Positions 48,083-57,769 of a stretch of 64,000 bases of DNA are shown in pieces; the first letter of the stretch is position 1; each line of letters begins with the position of its first letter. The position numbers and the translations under genes are program-made. Origin of the DNA: Actinernus sp. WN-2022 (taxonomy: Eukaryota; Cnidaria; Anthozoa; Actiniaria; Actinernidae); assembly GCA_030867875.1 (NCBI GenBank), contig JAOWCC010001590.1, positions 248,001 through 312,000 of the forward strand. Reading direction: 5' to 3'. The notes beneath the pieces were generated by a model. It was not told the origin of the DNA. It made no database searches and saw nothing but the letters and a program-made list of their open reading frames with translations.

Positions 48083-48364
48083 CTCTGAGTACATAGACAT
48101 CGTTAGCCCATGGTCCTCCCTTGCCGTTCCTGCATTTTTTTGACTTTCCGTATTTCCCATATGTACGAAATGCGGTTTTGCTTGATGCACACCAACCACG
48201 GTGTTGCACTGCAAACACGCCATACCCTCGCTTCGCAGCCGCGGCAGCACATTTCTCTATGGCGCGTCTTCTGTTCCTGTAACCACCTTTCAAAAGGCGG
48301 CTTTTTCCTTCCAGAGGTCGAATTGCTCGATTCCCAGTGTCTCTGTAACACCCCAGTCTTCGAG
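48083..48364 (-). CDS. Triad 2 WSC-like domain exon
   Basis: This 282-nt phase 1-1 exon encodes 94 residues: ARRLGCYRDTGNRAI, EKCAAAAAKRGYGVF, QHRGWCASSKTAFRTYG, a KKC step and GGPWANDVYVL. All four Cys are kept. The donor AGAG|GTTGGT has T at +3, as in triad 13. The intron to its FN2 partner is about 7.6 kb. Confidence 0.9.
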
Positions 48365-48454
48365 CTAAAATAAGTTGTATTTGCAAGCCATTAGTTTAAG
48401 TGAAACGTTTAAATTGAGTACCAATATATATCAAGTACTGATTGCAAAATATCT

Positions 48455-48545
48455 AACAATAATCATAATCATAATCGTAATCATAATCCCAACCACAATT
48501 ACAATCACAGTCACAATCACATAATCACATAATCATAATCATAAC
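48455..48545. repeat. AATCAT/ATCACA microsatellite
   Basis: About 90 bp of imperfect 6-bp units (ATAATC, ACAATC, TCACAA) lie in the intron between M and W of triad 2. Confidence 0.85.
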
Positions 48546-49712
48546 TGTAATAATTATCCATTTTATGGAAAACCCATACAATGGATTTGTAAAATTACAT
48601 ATGAGAGAAATTAAAACAAATAAATGATAATCAGTATACAGTCAATCTCGAAAACGTCGTCAAAAACCATAAAATATAATATTTACCAATAACATGGGAT
48701 ATCTTCGAAATTTTGTTTTCAATAGACTTCAACAGACAAGGAGCCATAAATGTATTTCTTATTGTACGATCAGGCCTGAAATACATTCTTCAGATGCCTA
48801 TCGGGTGAGGCTTATTGAAAAATCGTTCTGAAGACATCCCATAAGGTTATGTAGATTTTATTGGTATTAGTGATCATTTGTACTTACAGTATATATGTAT
48901 ATTTGAAGACAACGCTTTCGAGATTGATCGGTATATATATAAATATCTTATATAATAATACGCTAAGTGTGTGTGTGTGTGTGTCAGTCAGTGTGTGTGG
49001 GTGTAACGCTCTTTCCCAGAGTCCCTCGATCGATTTCCTAATATGGAGGACGCGCGCTCGCTCAAGTCCGAAAATGGCGCCAAAAAGTGACGGCCACAGG
49101 TTTTCTTCTGTCTTGGTCTTGGTTGCATTTGAGGAAAGAATGTTAAAAAGAAATGAGTTTTCTCAAGTTCTACACTTACTTGGGCGAGCGAGCCATCGAG
49201 CTTACGGGAATCTGTTTTAGGGAAAACCTGGGCGAGCAAGCCATCGAGTTTACGCGAATGTTTTAGTTTGAGTTTAGGGAAAACCTATTGCCAAGCGAAG
49301 CGGCCGAAGCCAAACGACCGAACGAGGTAAGACCAGGTATTCAAACACAGTTAGAAATGTTGTCCGTGGAAAAGGCTGTTATTTTTTTTATCTTACAACT
49401 CTATGATGTGTTTAATAGTAAGATATTTTGTCCATGTCTGTTTTCTGTATCCAGTTTCCTGTGTTCTTAGATATAAAACCAACTGTTTCGGCGGCCAGAT
49501 TTGTTTTCGTCACACGAATTCATGTCTCGAGCTGCCTGTGACTGTCAGTTTTGGCACTTTTTGACAATAATTGTGCTCATCGGTTTAATAAATTAACTGA
49601 GATCCGTAACGGATATTATTCCCTTTAAAAAAAATCACAATACAACCTTGAAAATATCAACACGCTAAAAACATTGTGCCAGGAGTCAGTCAGCCGGCTA
49701 GACTATGTTACT

Positions 49713-49880
49713 ATAACAGGGCCGTAGCATGCCCTGAAAAACTGGGGGGGGCACAAAGTCATTTCGCAACCTAACCCCTGGGTTTCCGAGGGGGCCAGGT
49801 ACCTTGTTTGTTTGTTTTTGGAAAACATTTGGGGGGGCACGAGCCCCCCCGGCCCCTAAGGGCGCTACGGCCCTGCTATA
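49713..49880. mobile_element. Short TIR element with G-rich interior
   Basis: The left end TATAACAGGGCCGTAGC and right end GCTACGGCCCTGCTATA are inverted copies about 165 bp apart. The interior contains two G-runs and a C-run. No transposase is present, so it is a likely MITE. Confidence 0.72.
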
Positions 49881-50149
49881 ATTTATCATTTGTTGATTTC
49901 CTGTGTCGGAGTTCCCACGGGTCCCTGCTAGTATATATATATTTCATTAAAAGTAATTAAAAAATATTAAAAGTCAACACAGGAAGTTCATTTCCTGTGT
50001 AAGAAAGCGGGACGCCAGATACATGGATTTTCTTTTATTTATATAATTTTCAATTATGTTAAATTGTCTCTGAATAGCCCATTGCGGATGAGTCAACAAA
50101 GTATGTATGTATGTCATATGTATTAAGCTTCGGTTTCATTCATCATCTC

Positions 50150-50895
50150 TTCATCGGTTCAACATTTGTTGAACGATGTTGAAAGCATGTGTGTCAAACG
50201 TTTCAACATCGATTCAACATACCGAGAACATGTTTACAGGCCATGTCAAACGTTTCAACATCGATTCAACATACCGAGAACATGTTTACAGGCCATGTCA
50301 AACGTTTCAACATCGATTCAACATACCGAGAACATGTTTACAGGCCATGTCAAACGTTTCAACATCGATTCAACATACCGAGAGCATGTTTACAGTCCAT
50401 GTCAAACGTTTCAACATCGATTCAACATACCGAGAACATGTTTACAGTCCATGTCAAACGTTTCAACATCGATTCAACATACCGAGAACATGTTTACAGT
50501 CCATGTCAAACGTTTCAACATCGATTCAACATACCGAGAACATGTTTACAGGCCATGTCAAACGTTTCAACATCGATTCAACATACCGAGAACATGTTTA
50601 CAGGCCATGTCAAACGTTTCAACATCGATTCAACATACCGAGAACATGTTTACAGGCCATGTCAAACGTTTCAACATCGATTTCAACATACCGAGAACAT
50701 GTTTACAGGCCATGTCAAACGTTTCAACATCGATTTCAACATACCGAGAACATGTTTACAGTCCATGTCAAACGTTTCAACATCGATTCAACATACCGAG
50801 AACATGTTTACAGGCCATGTCAAACGTTTCAACATCGATTTCAACAAATGTTGTACCGATGTTGAAACCATTTGACCGATGCTTTAGTGGCGGGT
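50150..50895. mobile_element. TIR-bounded element carrying a minisatellite
   Basis: The left flank CAACATTTGTTGAACGATG and right flank CAACAAATGTTGTACCGATG are inverted relatives that enclose the 52-bp tandem array (50196-50845). The right boundary directly abuts a family A foldback MITE at 50.896 kb. The TIR assignment rests on about 30 bp, so it is moderate. Confidence 0.6.
50196..50845. repeat. 52-bp minisatellite, about 12.5 copies
   Basis: The unit is AAACGTTTCAACATCGATTC, AACATACCGAGAACATG, TTTACAGGCCATGTC. Two or three units near the end are 53 bp because of an extra T in CGATTTCAAC. Neighbouring units differ mainly by AGGCC versus AGTCC. All three plus-strand frames stay open because 52 is not divisible by 3 and the unit has no stop, giving cyclic 52-residue super-repeats that are almost certainly not proteins. 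Confidence 0.95.
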
Positions 50896-51343
50896 ATTAA
50901 AGTGCCTATAAGCCCAAATGTTATATCATTAATATCGATTCTACATTAGTCAAGTGAATAGGGAATAGTAAAATGTTTCTTGACGTGTGTTATGAGTTAT
51001 AGAGGTTTCTATGTCCAATATGCTAATTATGTGATGTACCAGAAGGCCATTTCTTTCTCCTTGTGCATGAAACTATTTCTCATTTATACAAAATAGTTGA
51101 TAAAACACTTATATAAGGCCCAAATATAACATGGATGTGTAGAAAAAATATTTATCTCTGCCACTATATTTTTGTATAATAAATGAGGCCTCCTGTGACA
51201 TCACATAATTAGCATATTGGAAACAGGAACCTCTATAACTCATAGACGCAGCACTCAATTGAAGACATATTTTACTATCCACCTATTTATTTGATGTAGA
51301 ATCGACTTTAATATTAAACAATTTGGGCTGATAGGCACGCTTA
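50896..51343. mobile_element. Foldback MITE, family A (copy 3)
   Basis: The arms TTAAAGTGCCTATAAGCCC, TATGAGTTATAGAGGTTTC and CCAATATGCTAATTATGTGATG are mirrored on the right, ending GGGCTGATAGGCACGC. The loop is short. It has the same organisation as the 43.8-kb copy but a different arm sequence in places. Confidence 0.85.
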
Positions 51344-51471
51344 GTGGTTCATAGAATGCTCTTGCCTTCTTTGTCAAAATTATCTTCCTTTAGGTGTTGA
51401 GATAAAACTATCATTTAATAAAAGCTTTATAAACATTGATCACTTATTTTAAAATAATTTTAGTGACTTAC

Positions 51472-51501
51472 CAATCAGGCCAGTGGTGATACGGCGGCGA
51501 C
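51472..51501 (-). CDS. Triad 2 microexon
   Basis: This exon is 30 nt rather than 36 and encodes RRRITTGLI in phase 1-1. It has lost the two residues that normally separate RRR and ITT but stays in frame. The acceptor is TTTGAAG and the donor is ATTG|GTAAGT. The flanking intron is paralogous to that of the triad 1 microexon at 55.03 kb. Confidence 0.82.
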
Positions 51502-52173
51502 CTTCAAAGAAAAAATATCTTTAGCTCACAGTTTGTGTATATTTTATGTCTTTTATATTTGTATAAACTTAAATTTCCACTTGACATGGTGTTCTTTTCT
51601 TTTTTCTCATTATGTAATACCATAGATATATTTCCTTTCTGTGTACGAAAGAAGTTTCCATGATCGAACCCTCCTTTCCAACCCTCTCTCATAGAAGCCT
51701 CGATCTGCTCCAGCTATCATGAACCAACCACGAATCGCACATGCATGCGCAACGCTGGAGGTTGTTGCTGCAACAGGCAGACAAATCGCCCCACAAGGCG
51801 GTATCAGTATAGCATGAGTTACCAAATCGAACTAAAGGTTACCCTTAATCCTGGACCATATGTTTATACGCCTGCCGTCACCAGGCTTTTAATGCTACGT
51901 AGCGTTACGTTATTGCGCATACACAGACAGTGAGTGTAACCATGTGTTTATACACCTATTTCAACCAAGTGTTTATCACCGTTTTCGTTGAAGTGCGACC
52001 CTGAAGTCTGCGTTTGATTGACGCTCGGCTAAATGCAATAATTCAAACAAGACTTGAAACTTTCAGGGTCGCACTTCAACGAAAACGGTAATGAGTACTA
52101 CGAAAATGAAGAAAAGGTAGCAAATAGTATTATTGTGTGCATGGACAACCATCACCCTTTAGTCTATTCCTAC

Positions 52174-52353
52174 CTTTCCCTGATCCTGAACCACCAGCAC
52201 AGTTACCCCACAATTTGTCCTGGTCATAGTTCGGTGTTATAGCACACCATGGGCGTTTGTGTCTGATTCTTGTGCACCTGGTATAGCGCTTGCGTCGATA
52301 GATGAATGGGAAGATACAGCAGTTTTTTGCCGTTGTCCTCTTACGACATTTTC
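52174..52353 (-). CDS. Triad 1 FN2 exon
   Basis: This 180-nt phase 1-1 exon has [23 protein letters not shown] and [11 protein letters not shown], then AGGSGSGK before donor AAAG|GTAGGA. The intron next to it is duplicated upstream of the triad 2 FN2 exon at 40.3 kb. Confidence 0.93.
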
Positions 52354-52394
52354 CTGAAACGCAATCAAATTATTCCTTAATCTAAATCAATAGA

Positions 52395-52640
52395 GAAAAC
52401 CTTCGGCGTTGTCCTTTTTCGGCAAGTTCCTAAAACGCAACAATATTATAACTTTATCTGTGAAGTTGATATGCGTAACAAGTAATTGTATTCAGAGGTG
52501 ACGATTTGTACGGTCTCATTCTCAGTGATATGTATATACCATGGGCGACAATGTCTGATGTTTGTGCACCTAATATAACGTCTGCGTTTAAAGATGAATG
52601 GGAAGATACAGCAGTTTTTGCCGTTAATTGTCCTCTTTAA
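52395..52640 (-). pseudogene. Decayed FN2 exon pieces
   Basis: At 52500-52640 the minus strand reads [17 protein letters not shown] and then CRPWYIHITENE. The third canonical Cys (WC) has become Tyr and the rest of the domain is missing. At about 52400-52440 a separate fragment repeats the FN2 acceptor (GCGTTTTAG) and first codons. Together they look like a broken extra FN2 copy between triad 1's W and F exons. Confidence 0.8.
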
Positions 52641-53579
52641 TAAATCAGTTGGGCTCATATGCACTCTAACGCTAAAATATCATCGGACAGAGATACACGG
52701 AGTCCAGGCTCTGTCAGCCTGAGTTTGATTGGCAGCGCCAGTCTTTTTGTTACACTTTACTTATTCTTAATAAAGAAGTGGCTTTTACTTCTCAGATCTT
52801 GTACTCTGTCAAAGAGAGAAGAAATATCCCGTTAGGAGAGCTTAGTGGATGTGGTCAAAATGTCAGGATTTTTCAATTTGGGAAATGTTTTCAGCGTCCG
52901 GAGTGAACACCAAATAGGTTAGTCATGTTTAGGAAAGCAGGTTAGTCATGATCGCCGAATTAAAGAAAGTCGACTTTCAATGAGTTAAGCAGAACGCTTG
53001 GTATATGGTCCCAAGAAAAAGAAAATCCAGTTTCATTTATACTGATTCAGTGAAGGTCGGAGGACCCGTCACGGCTTCTCTTTGTACTCTGGTTTTGGCT
53101 TCAATTGAATGACTAAAAGTAAGTTCTTCGTGGAACTATTTTTAGAAGCTCTCCCGAAAATTTTCGATCGAATCTTTAATTGTATTTCGGTTATCGAGAC
53201 GACAACTGATGATTTCCACTGAAATGTTAAAATATTAAAAGGGTTAGAAGCTTTATGTTCGCTTTTCATTGACAAATACTTTGACTTTATTTATAAACGG
53301 GCATTAAAACGATGCCAGTTGCGCAGCTTGTTAAAGGAAGAGAAAAAAACTACAATAGATGGCGTAAAATAGCAGTACGATACGACAGTAACTAAGACAT
53401 TTTTGACCGACTCCTATTTTGCGATCTTTGGGACAACTGGCCTCGCTCTGATTCCATCAGTTGTTACCAGACTTCTTACCGCGCGGGCATGAGATATGAA
53501 TAAAGATATGAATGCACTGGCTAACTATACGATGAGCTCAATTGTTTTCCTACTGCATTCGGGCATCGGCCTCCAGCCC

Positions 53580-53640
53580 CATTCGTTTAGTTTTCGTTCA
53601 TCATACAGTCAGTTTGTACATGTATCTGTCAACAAAGCAC
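53580..53640. repeat. Single copy of the 45.65-kb minisatellite unit
   Basis: TTTTCGTTCATCATACAGTCAG followed by CATGTATCTGTCA is a diverged single unit of the 52-bp array at 45653-45912, in the matching position of the paralogous intron. Confidence 0.75.
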
Positions 53641-53826
53641 GGCTATAGAAAACCCGTTTTCTCTAGATTTAAATTCCTTAATGCAAGTACACAGCACTTT
53701 TTCATGACTCAGCTGAGCCATTATATCACACGATTGAAGATTTACACATATAAATAAATAAGTCAAAATAGCGCATAGGATACGAAAACCAGGATCCAGT
53801 ATTCTAATTATAATTTTCATACGAAC

Positions 53827-54111
53827 CTGAGAGTCGATAGACATTGTTAGCCCATGGTCCTCCCTTGCCGTTCCTCTTACATGCATTGGACCTTCCATAT
53901 TTCTTATACGTACGATGTGCTGTACTGGTCGTTGCACACCAACCACCGTGCTGTACTGCAAACACGCGCCAGCCTCGCTTTGCGGCTGCTGCGGCACATT
54001 TGTTTATGGCATTTTTTCTACTCCTGTAACTACCTCTCAAAAGACGGCTGTGTCTCTCCAGAGGACGAATTGCTCGACGACCTTTGTCTCTGTAACATCC
54101 AATGTCACGAG
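53827..54111 (-). CDS. Triad 1 WSC-like domain exon
   Basis: This 285-nt phase 1-1 exon encodes 95 residues: ARDIGCYRDKGRRAI, NKCAAAAAKRGWRVF, QHGGWCATTSTAHRTYKKYG, the NACKRN Cys and GGPWANNVYRLS. The donor is TCAG|GTTCGT, another +3 T donor. It is the 5'-most WSC-like exon in the window. Confidence 0.9.
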
Positions 54112-54187
54112 CTATACGAAAAATATATTTGGAAGTTAAAAATGCAATTTTAATAGAACTGGACATACCAGTGAAGTATCAAAGCAT

Positions 54188-54240
54188 TTAGTGTCTTTGT
54201 AACATCTAATTCTTCGGGCTAAAATAAATTATATTTGCAA
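54188..54240 (-). pseudogene. WSC-like exon 5' fragment
   Basis: The minus strand reads an acceptor (TTATTTTAG) followed by the codons for ARRIRCYKD and then stops matching. It repeats the start of the adjacent triad 1 WSC-like exon and resembles the acceptor region of the 48.36-kb exon. It is probably debris from duplication. Confidence 0.7.
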
Positions 54241-55031
54241 CTTTTAAATCGAGTACCATATATTCAAGCACTGGTTGGGTTTCAGTTCATTAATAAATTG
54301 TTTATAATCACTGAACACTTAATTTAAAATAATTTTAGTGACTTATTTTCCACATGGCTCTGTTTTCTTCGTTCTTTCAGGGGAATAGATCGCATATTTT
54401 CACATCACACCTCAGCTTCTTTGTTCTTTGCGGGGGAATATAATATATTCCCTTGCATTTTATCAATGCTTTTAAATTATACATTACCCTCGACTTTCTC
54501 ACGTTTTTCCTAGTACGGTGAAGTAACTTGAAAGGAGGAGATGGTAAAAAGGGCATGTGTTATTCGAATCAAAGAATCCACCTTTGTTGAATGACATTTT
54601 ATTATTTCACATTGAGATAAACGGAGTAGTGATTATCGCGATCCTTGAAGGAAATTATCGCAAGCTGGGTTGTGTCGCGTAGTTGATGTCTTCATTCACC
54701 AAACTGAGCTCGTACACACCGAGCAGCTTTTCTGGTCGCAACATAAAATATATATTCACCTCGACTTATTCCCTCACGCTTTTCCTAGAAGAAGAGGAGT
54801 ATATTTCTCTAGGTTTCTGTCGTATCCACTAGACTTCAAGCTACGTTGGTCAAAATAATAGAGACAAAAAAACATCGAGAAGCCTTGTGAAAAAATAATT
54901 TTATGCAACTATGTGCTAGGCAAACAATGATTTATGAAATTGCGTACAACGAGAAAACTCCGCCAGTGTGAAAAATAAGCATTTTATCGGCTTCCGGCTG
55001 GGAGCATGCGCATTCCATAACCCTTACTTAC

Positions 55032-55067
55032 CAACCAGTCCAGTAGTGATACGTACACTGCCGCGAC
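55032..55067 (-). CDS. Triad 1 microexon
   Basis: This 36-nt phase 1-1 exon encodes RGSVRITTGLV with acceptor TTTGAAG and donor GTTG|GTAAGT. It is the most diverged full-length copy, yet it keeps VxITTGL. Confidence 0.82.
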
Positions 55068-55469
55068 CTTCAAAGAAACAAATATCGTTAGCTCAGAGTT
55101 TTTTTGTATATTATGTGGCTTTTATATTTGCATTGAAATAACTTTCCACTTTTCATGGTTTTCATTTCTTTTTGTCTCACTAAGTAATACCATATTATTT
55201 TCCTTTCTCTATCACGAAACGTTTTTGAGAGTTTAGAAAAGATACAATAGTCACTGCCAACATCATCATCATGTCTGTACACAGTCATTAGTGCCTTATT
55301 GCTTTCACATGTGAGTGTGTTTCGTCAGGTCACATGAAAATCACTAATAACAACAACAACAACGTTTTATTTCTTACCACAATAAGTAACAAATAGAATA
55401 TACAACAATTGATCATTCCTAGCGATAATAACAGAAATAATACAATCATTAAATAATTAATGTTTGGTA

Positions 55470-56140
55470 TAGAAAATAGTTAAAGGAATCAAAACCGGCA
55501 TATCTTACGTAATTTCACCAAATCAACTAGATTACTTTTTGCGTTATTACTCGCGCAAATGAAGTTCAGGGAGGTTAAGCCGTTTTGAAATTTTGTTTTG
55601 GCTCTCATTTCTCCTCCTGTAAGTTGATTTCAACCAAAGGAAAAGAACCATCTGCAGTTTTCTATGCTAACATTTTGGTGAAAACTCCATATCACTACGA
55701 CGTTCCTTTCTACCCGTAAAAATGCATCGTCCTTTGTCTTGGCCGAGCGAGGCCTGGGCAACCATTTAACTTTAATTTTTAAGTTCTTTTAAGAACTCAT
55801 AAATGACATTTCGAAAACATTTGCTATCATAAATGAGGTATACCATTTCCAGGGGGTGCATGCATGGGGTAGGGAATATTTGTAATTCATAGATTGGAGG
55901 TTTAATGTTTCGTATGTAGCAAATAGATAAAGTAATAAAAACCAGCGTATCCTATGTAATTTCGCCCAACGAGATGAAATTTGTGGGATGATACTAGCGC
56001 AAATTTAGTTTTCGCTGTCATTTCCCTCCTGAACGTCGATATCAACCAAACTTAAGAAGACCCCCTGAAAACCCCATATCTCTACGACATTGCTTTCTAC
56101 CCGTAAAAATGCATCGCCCTTTTCATTTTGGCCGCTGGGA
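55470..56140. repeat. Diverged direct repeat, two copies
   Basis: Copies at about 55.48-55.77 and 55.93-56.14 kb share TTTCTACCCGTAAAAATGCA, TACGTAATTTC/TATGTAATTTC and CTCATTTCTCCTCCTG-like blocks. A separate inverted pair (GGATATACTGAAATTG and complement) lies at 56.30 and 56.44 kb. No coding frame was recognised. Confidence 0.65.
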
Positions 56141-56536
56141 TAGTTTAGCTTTGTATTTCCCAGTTCAGAACTGGATTAAATGAAGTTTCAGTGGTAAATC
56201 ATTGTTATAACACTATATATGCCAAATGCAAGATATTGCTTTAGAATTTGGGGTAGAATCTGCGAACCTTGGTAGAAAAATTGGAGTGGGGATATACTGA
56301 AATTGTTTACATTTTTTTTACCAAGGGGATTGCTCTTTGTTCTTTTACTATATTAAAAGATATACAGTATATTAAAGCCGAGATCACGCAGCACGTACGA
56401 ATTTAGATCAGTTCCATTTTTGCTGAAAATGTAAACAAATTCAGTATATCCCTTTGAAAACAAAGATTTCCCAACCCCCCAGGGAAAATCATGAAGATTG
56501 TTTTTAGTATTTTACAATCCCCCTGGTTAGCAGCCC

Positions 56537-56568
56537 CCCCCCCCCCCCCCTCCCCCCCGGAAACCGCT
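56537..56568. repeat. Poly-C tract
   Basis: This is a run of about 30 bases, almost all C with a single T. Its length is likely to be unreliable in the assembly. Confidence 0.9.
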
Positions 56569-57652
56569 GATAGGTGCATTATTATTATTTACTATCATTA
56601 CGAAAAACGGCGATCAAAATCTTATTGAGAAATCGGCAACCTTTCCTGGTGAATAAGGTAAATTGCTTCTGGGAGCAACACATTGGTTGATAACGTACCC
56701 TCCCCTGCAAAATAAGTTCCCTGATTTATTACCGCGCATAATTTTGTAATAATAAAATGAATAAATATGTTTTTGCAGTGGAGCTCGATTTTAAAATTAT
56801 TGTGTTGAAAAGTTAAATCTAGTGGGGGTGCGGCCGACATTTCGAAAGGTGATTTAAAATATATTTAATATATTAAAAAAGTTATTAATATATACGTTGT
56901 TCAATCAGCTTTACTGTAGTTCTTGGACTTCTTGTATTTTAAAATAGGTCAATCACATCCTTTTATCCTTATAAATGAAACAGTCAGCACCACAATCTAC
57001 TAAAATAAGGGCACAGGCTATCTGAAATAACTTACGTTAATTGATCGTTAATCGATAGCATATGTATAAATTACTTAAAAATATAAATAGGTCGATAAAG
57101 TTAAACATAATTCGATCACATATAGAAGCATGCAAATATACAGATACACAATTATTCAAAACTAAATGTACACAAAGCACGGTATTTCACGAGGGAAAAA
57201 TGTTTGGTTAATAAGTGCTGATTATAGTTGTTTTAATGTTATTTTAAAGGCTGATTTGCTTAGTTTCTAAGTGAAATATTCAACGGCATTCCAGGACTGA
57301 GGACTTTTCATCATAACACATCCCTTTAAGGAATAGCTGTCTCTATAAATTATTTGTTGTGATAATATTTATTTTAATACATCCTTCGGGAATTCGTTTT
57401 ATGTTTGGTAATGTAAACAACATTGGATTTTTGGGTGTATTCCTTTTTCGGAATACCCGGAATATGCGGTACCAAAAACGCGCCCTTAGTGTGACATCAA
57501 AGCAATTTTTCCTCAGGCGATTAACTCCAATATTATCATGATATGCCTGATTCACTTTGTTCCGAAATCTTAAAGAGAAGTTGGTCGTTGATAATGCACC
57601 CTTAGGGGTTTTAACCCTTTAAAAAGAGTTAAAACTAAAAACGAAATCATAC

Positions 57653-57769
57653 CTCTTCTATCGTAGTTGATTGTCATGTTCTGTGTACCCATATGGACGT
57701 TCCGGTCATTTGAATGCATCATTTTCCCGTCGGAAATACCAAGGTTGGTAAAATCATAATGTTCACTTC
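57653..57769 (-). CDS. Putative upstream exon of the matrix-protein gene
   Basis: This 117-nt open segment has a strong acceptor (T-rich tract, GCCACAG) and donor (AGAG|GTATGA). It is phase 1-1, as all the modules are, and encodes SEHYDFTNLGISDGK followed by MMHSNDRNVHMGTQN. No domain is recognised. Attribution to this gene rests on strand, phase and position. A possible 20-nt exon at about 58711-58730 with donor GTGAGT would also fit upstream but cannot be confirmed. Confidence 0.5.

Larger units (their letters stand above)
1102..57769 (-). other. Predicted gene: modular matrix-type protein (M-W-F triads, 2 vWA, F5/8C)
   Basis: This is the span of one minus-strand gene inferred from 48 exons whose acceptors, donors, phases and domain homologies agree. 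The order is upstream exon, two M-W-F triads, vWA, linker, split vWA, eleven more triads and F5/8C. The exon lengths sum to 8,214 nt, or 2,738 codons, with no internal stop in the joined frame. FN2 and vWA domains commonly bind collagen and F5/8C domains bind carbohydrate or cell surfaces, so an extracellular adhesive or matrix role is inferred. The modules are rich in Arg and Lys. No signal peptide, membrane segment or polyadenylation site was located, so both ends are open. It could also be two adjacent genes, split for example near the vWA block. Confidence 0.75.

Noticed and set aside
50166..50900. Three overlapping frames of ~230-244 residues, or a CRISPR-like array
   Set aside because: They result from a stop-free 52-bp unit whose length is not divisible by 3. 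The repeats are contiguous with no spacers and the context is eukaryotic.
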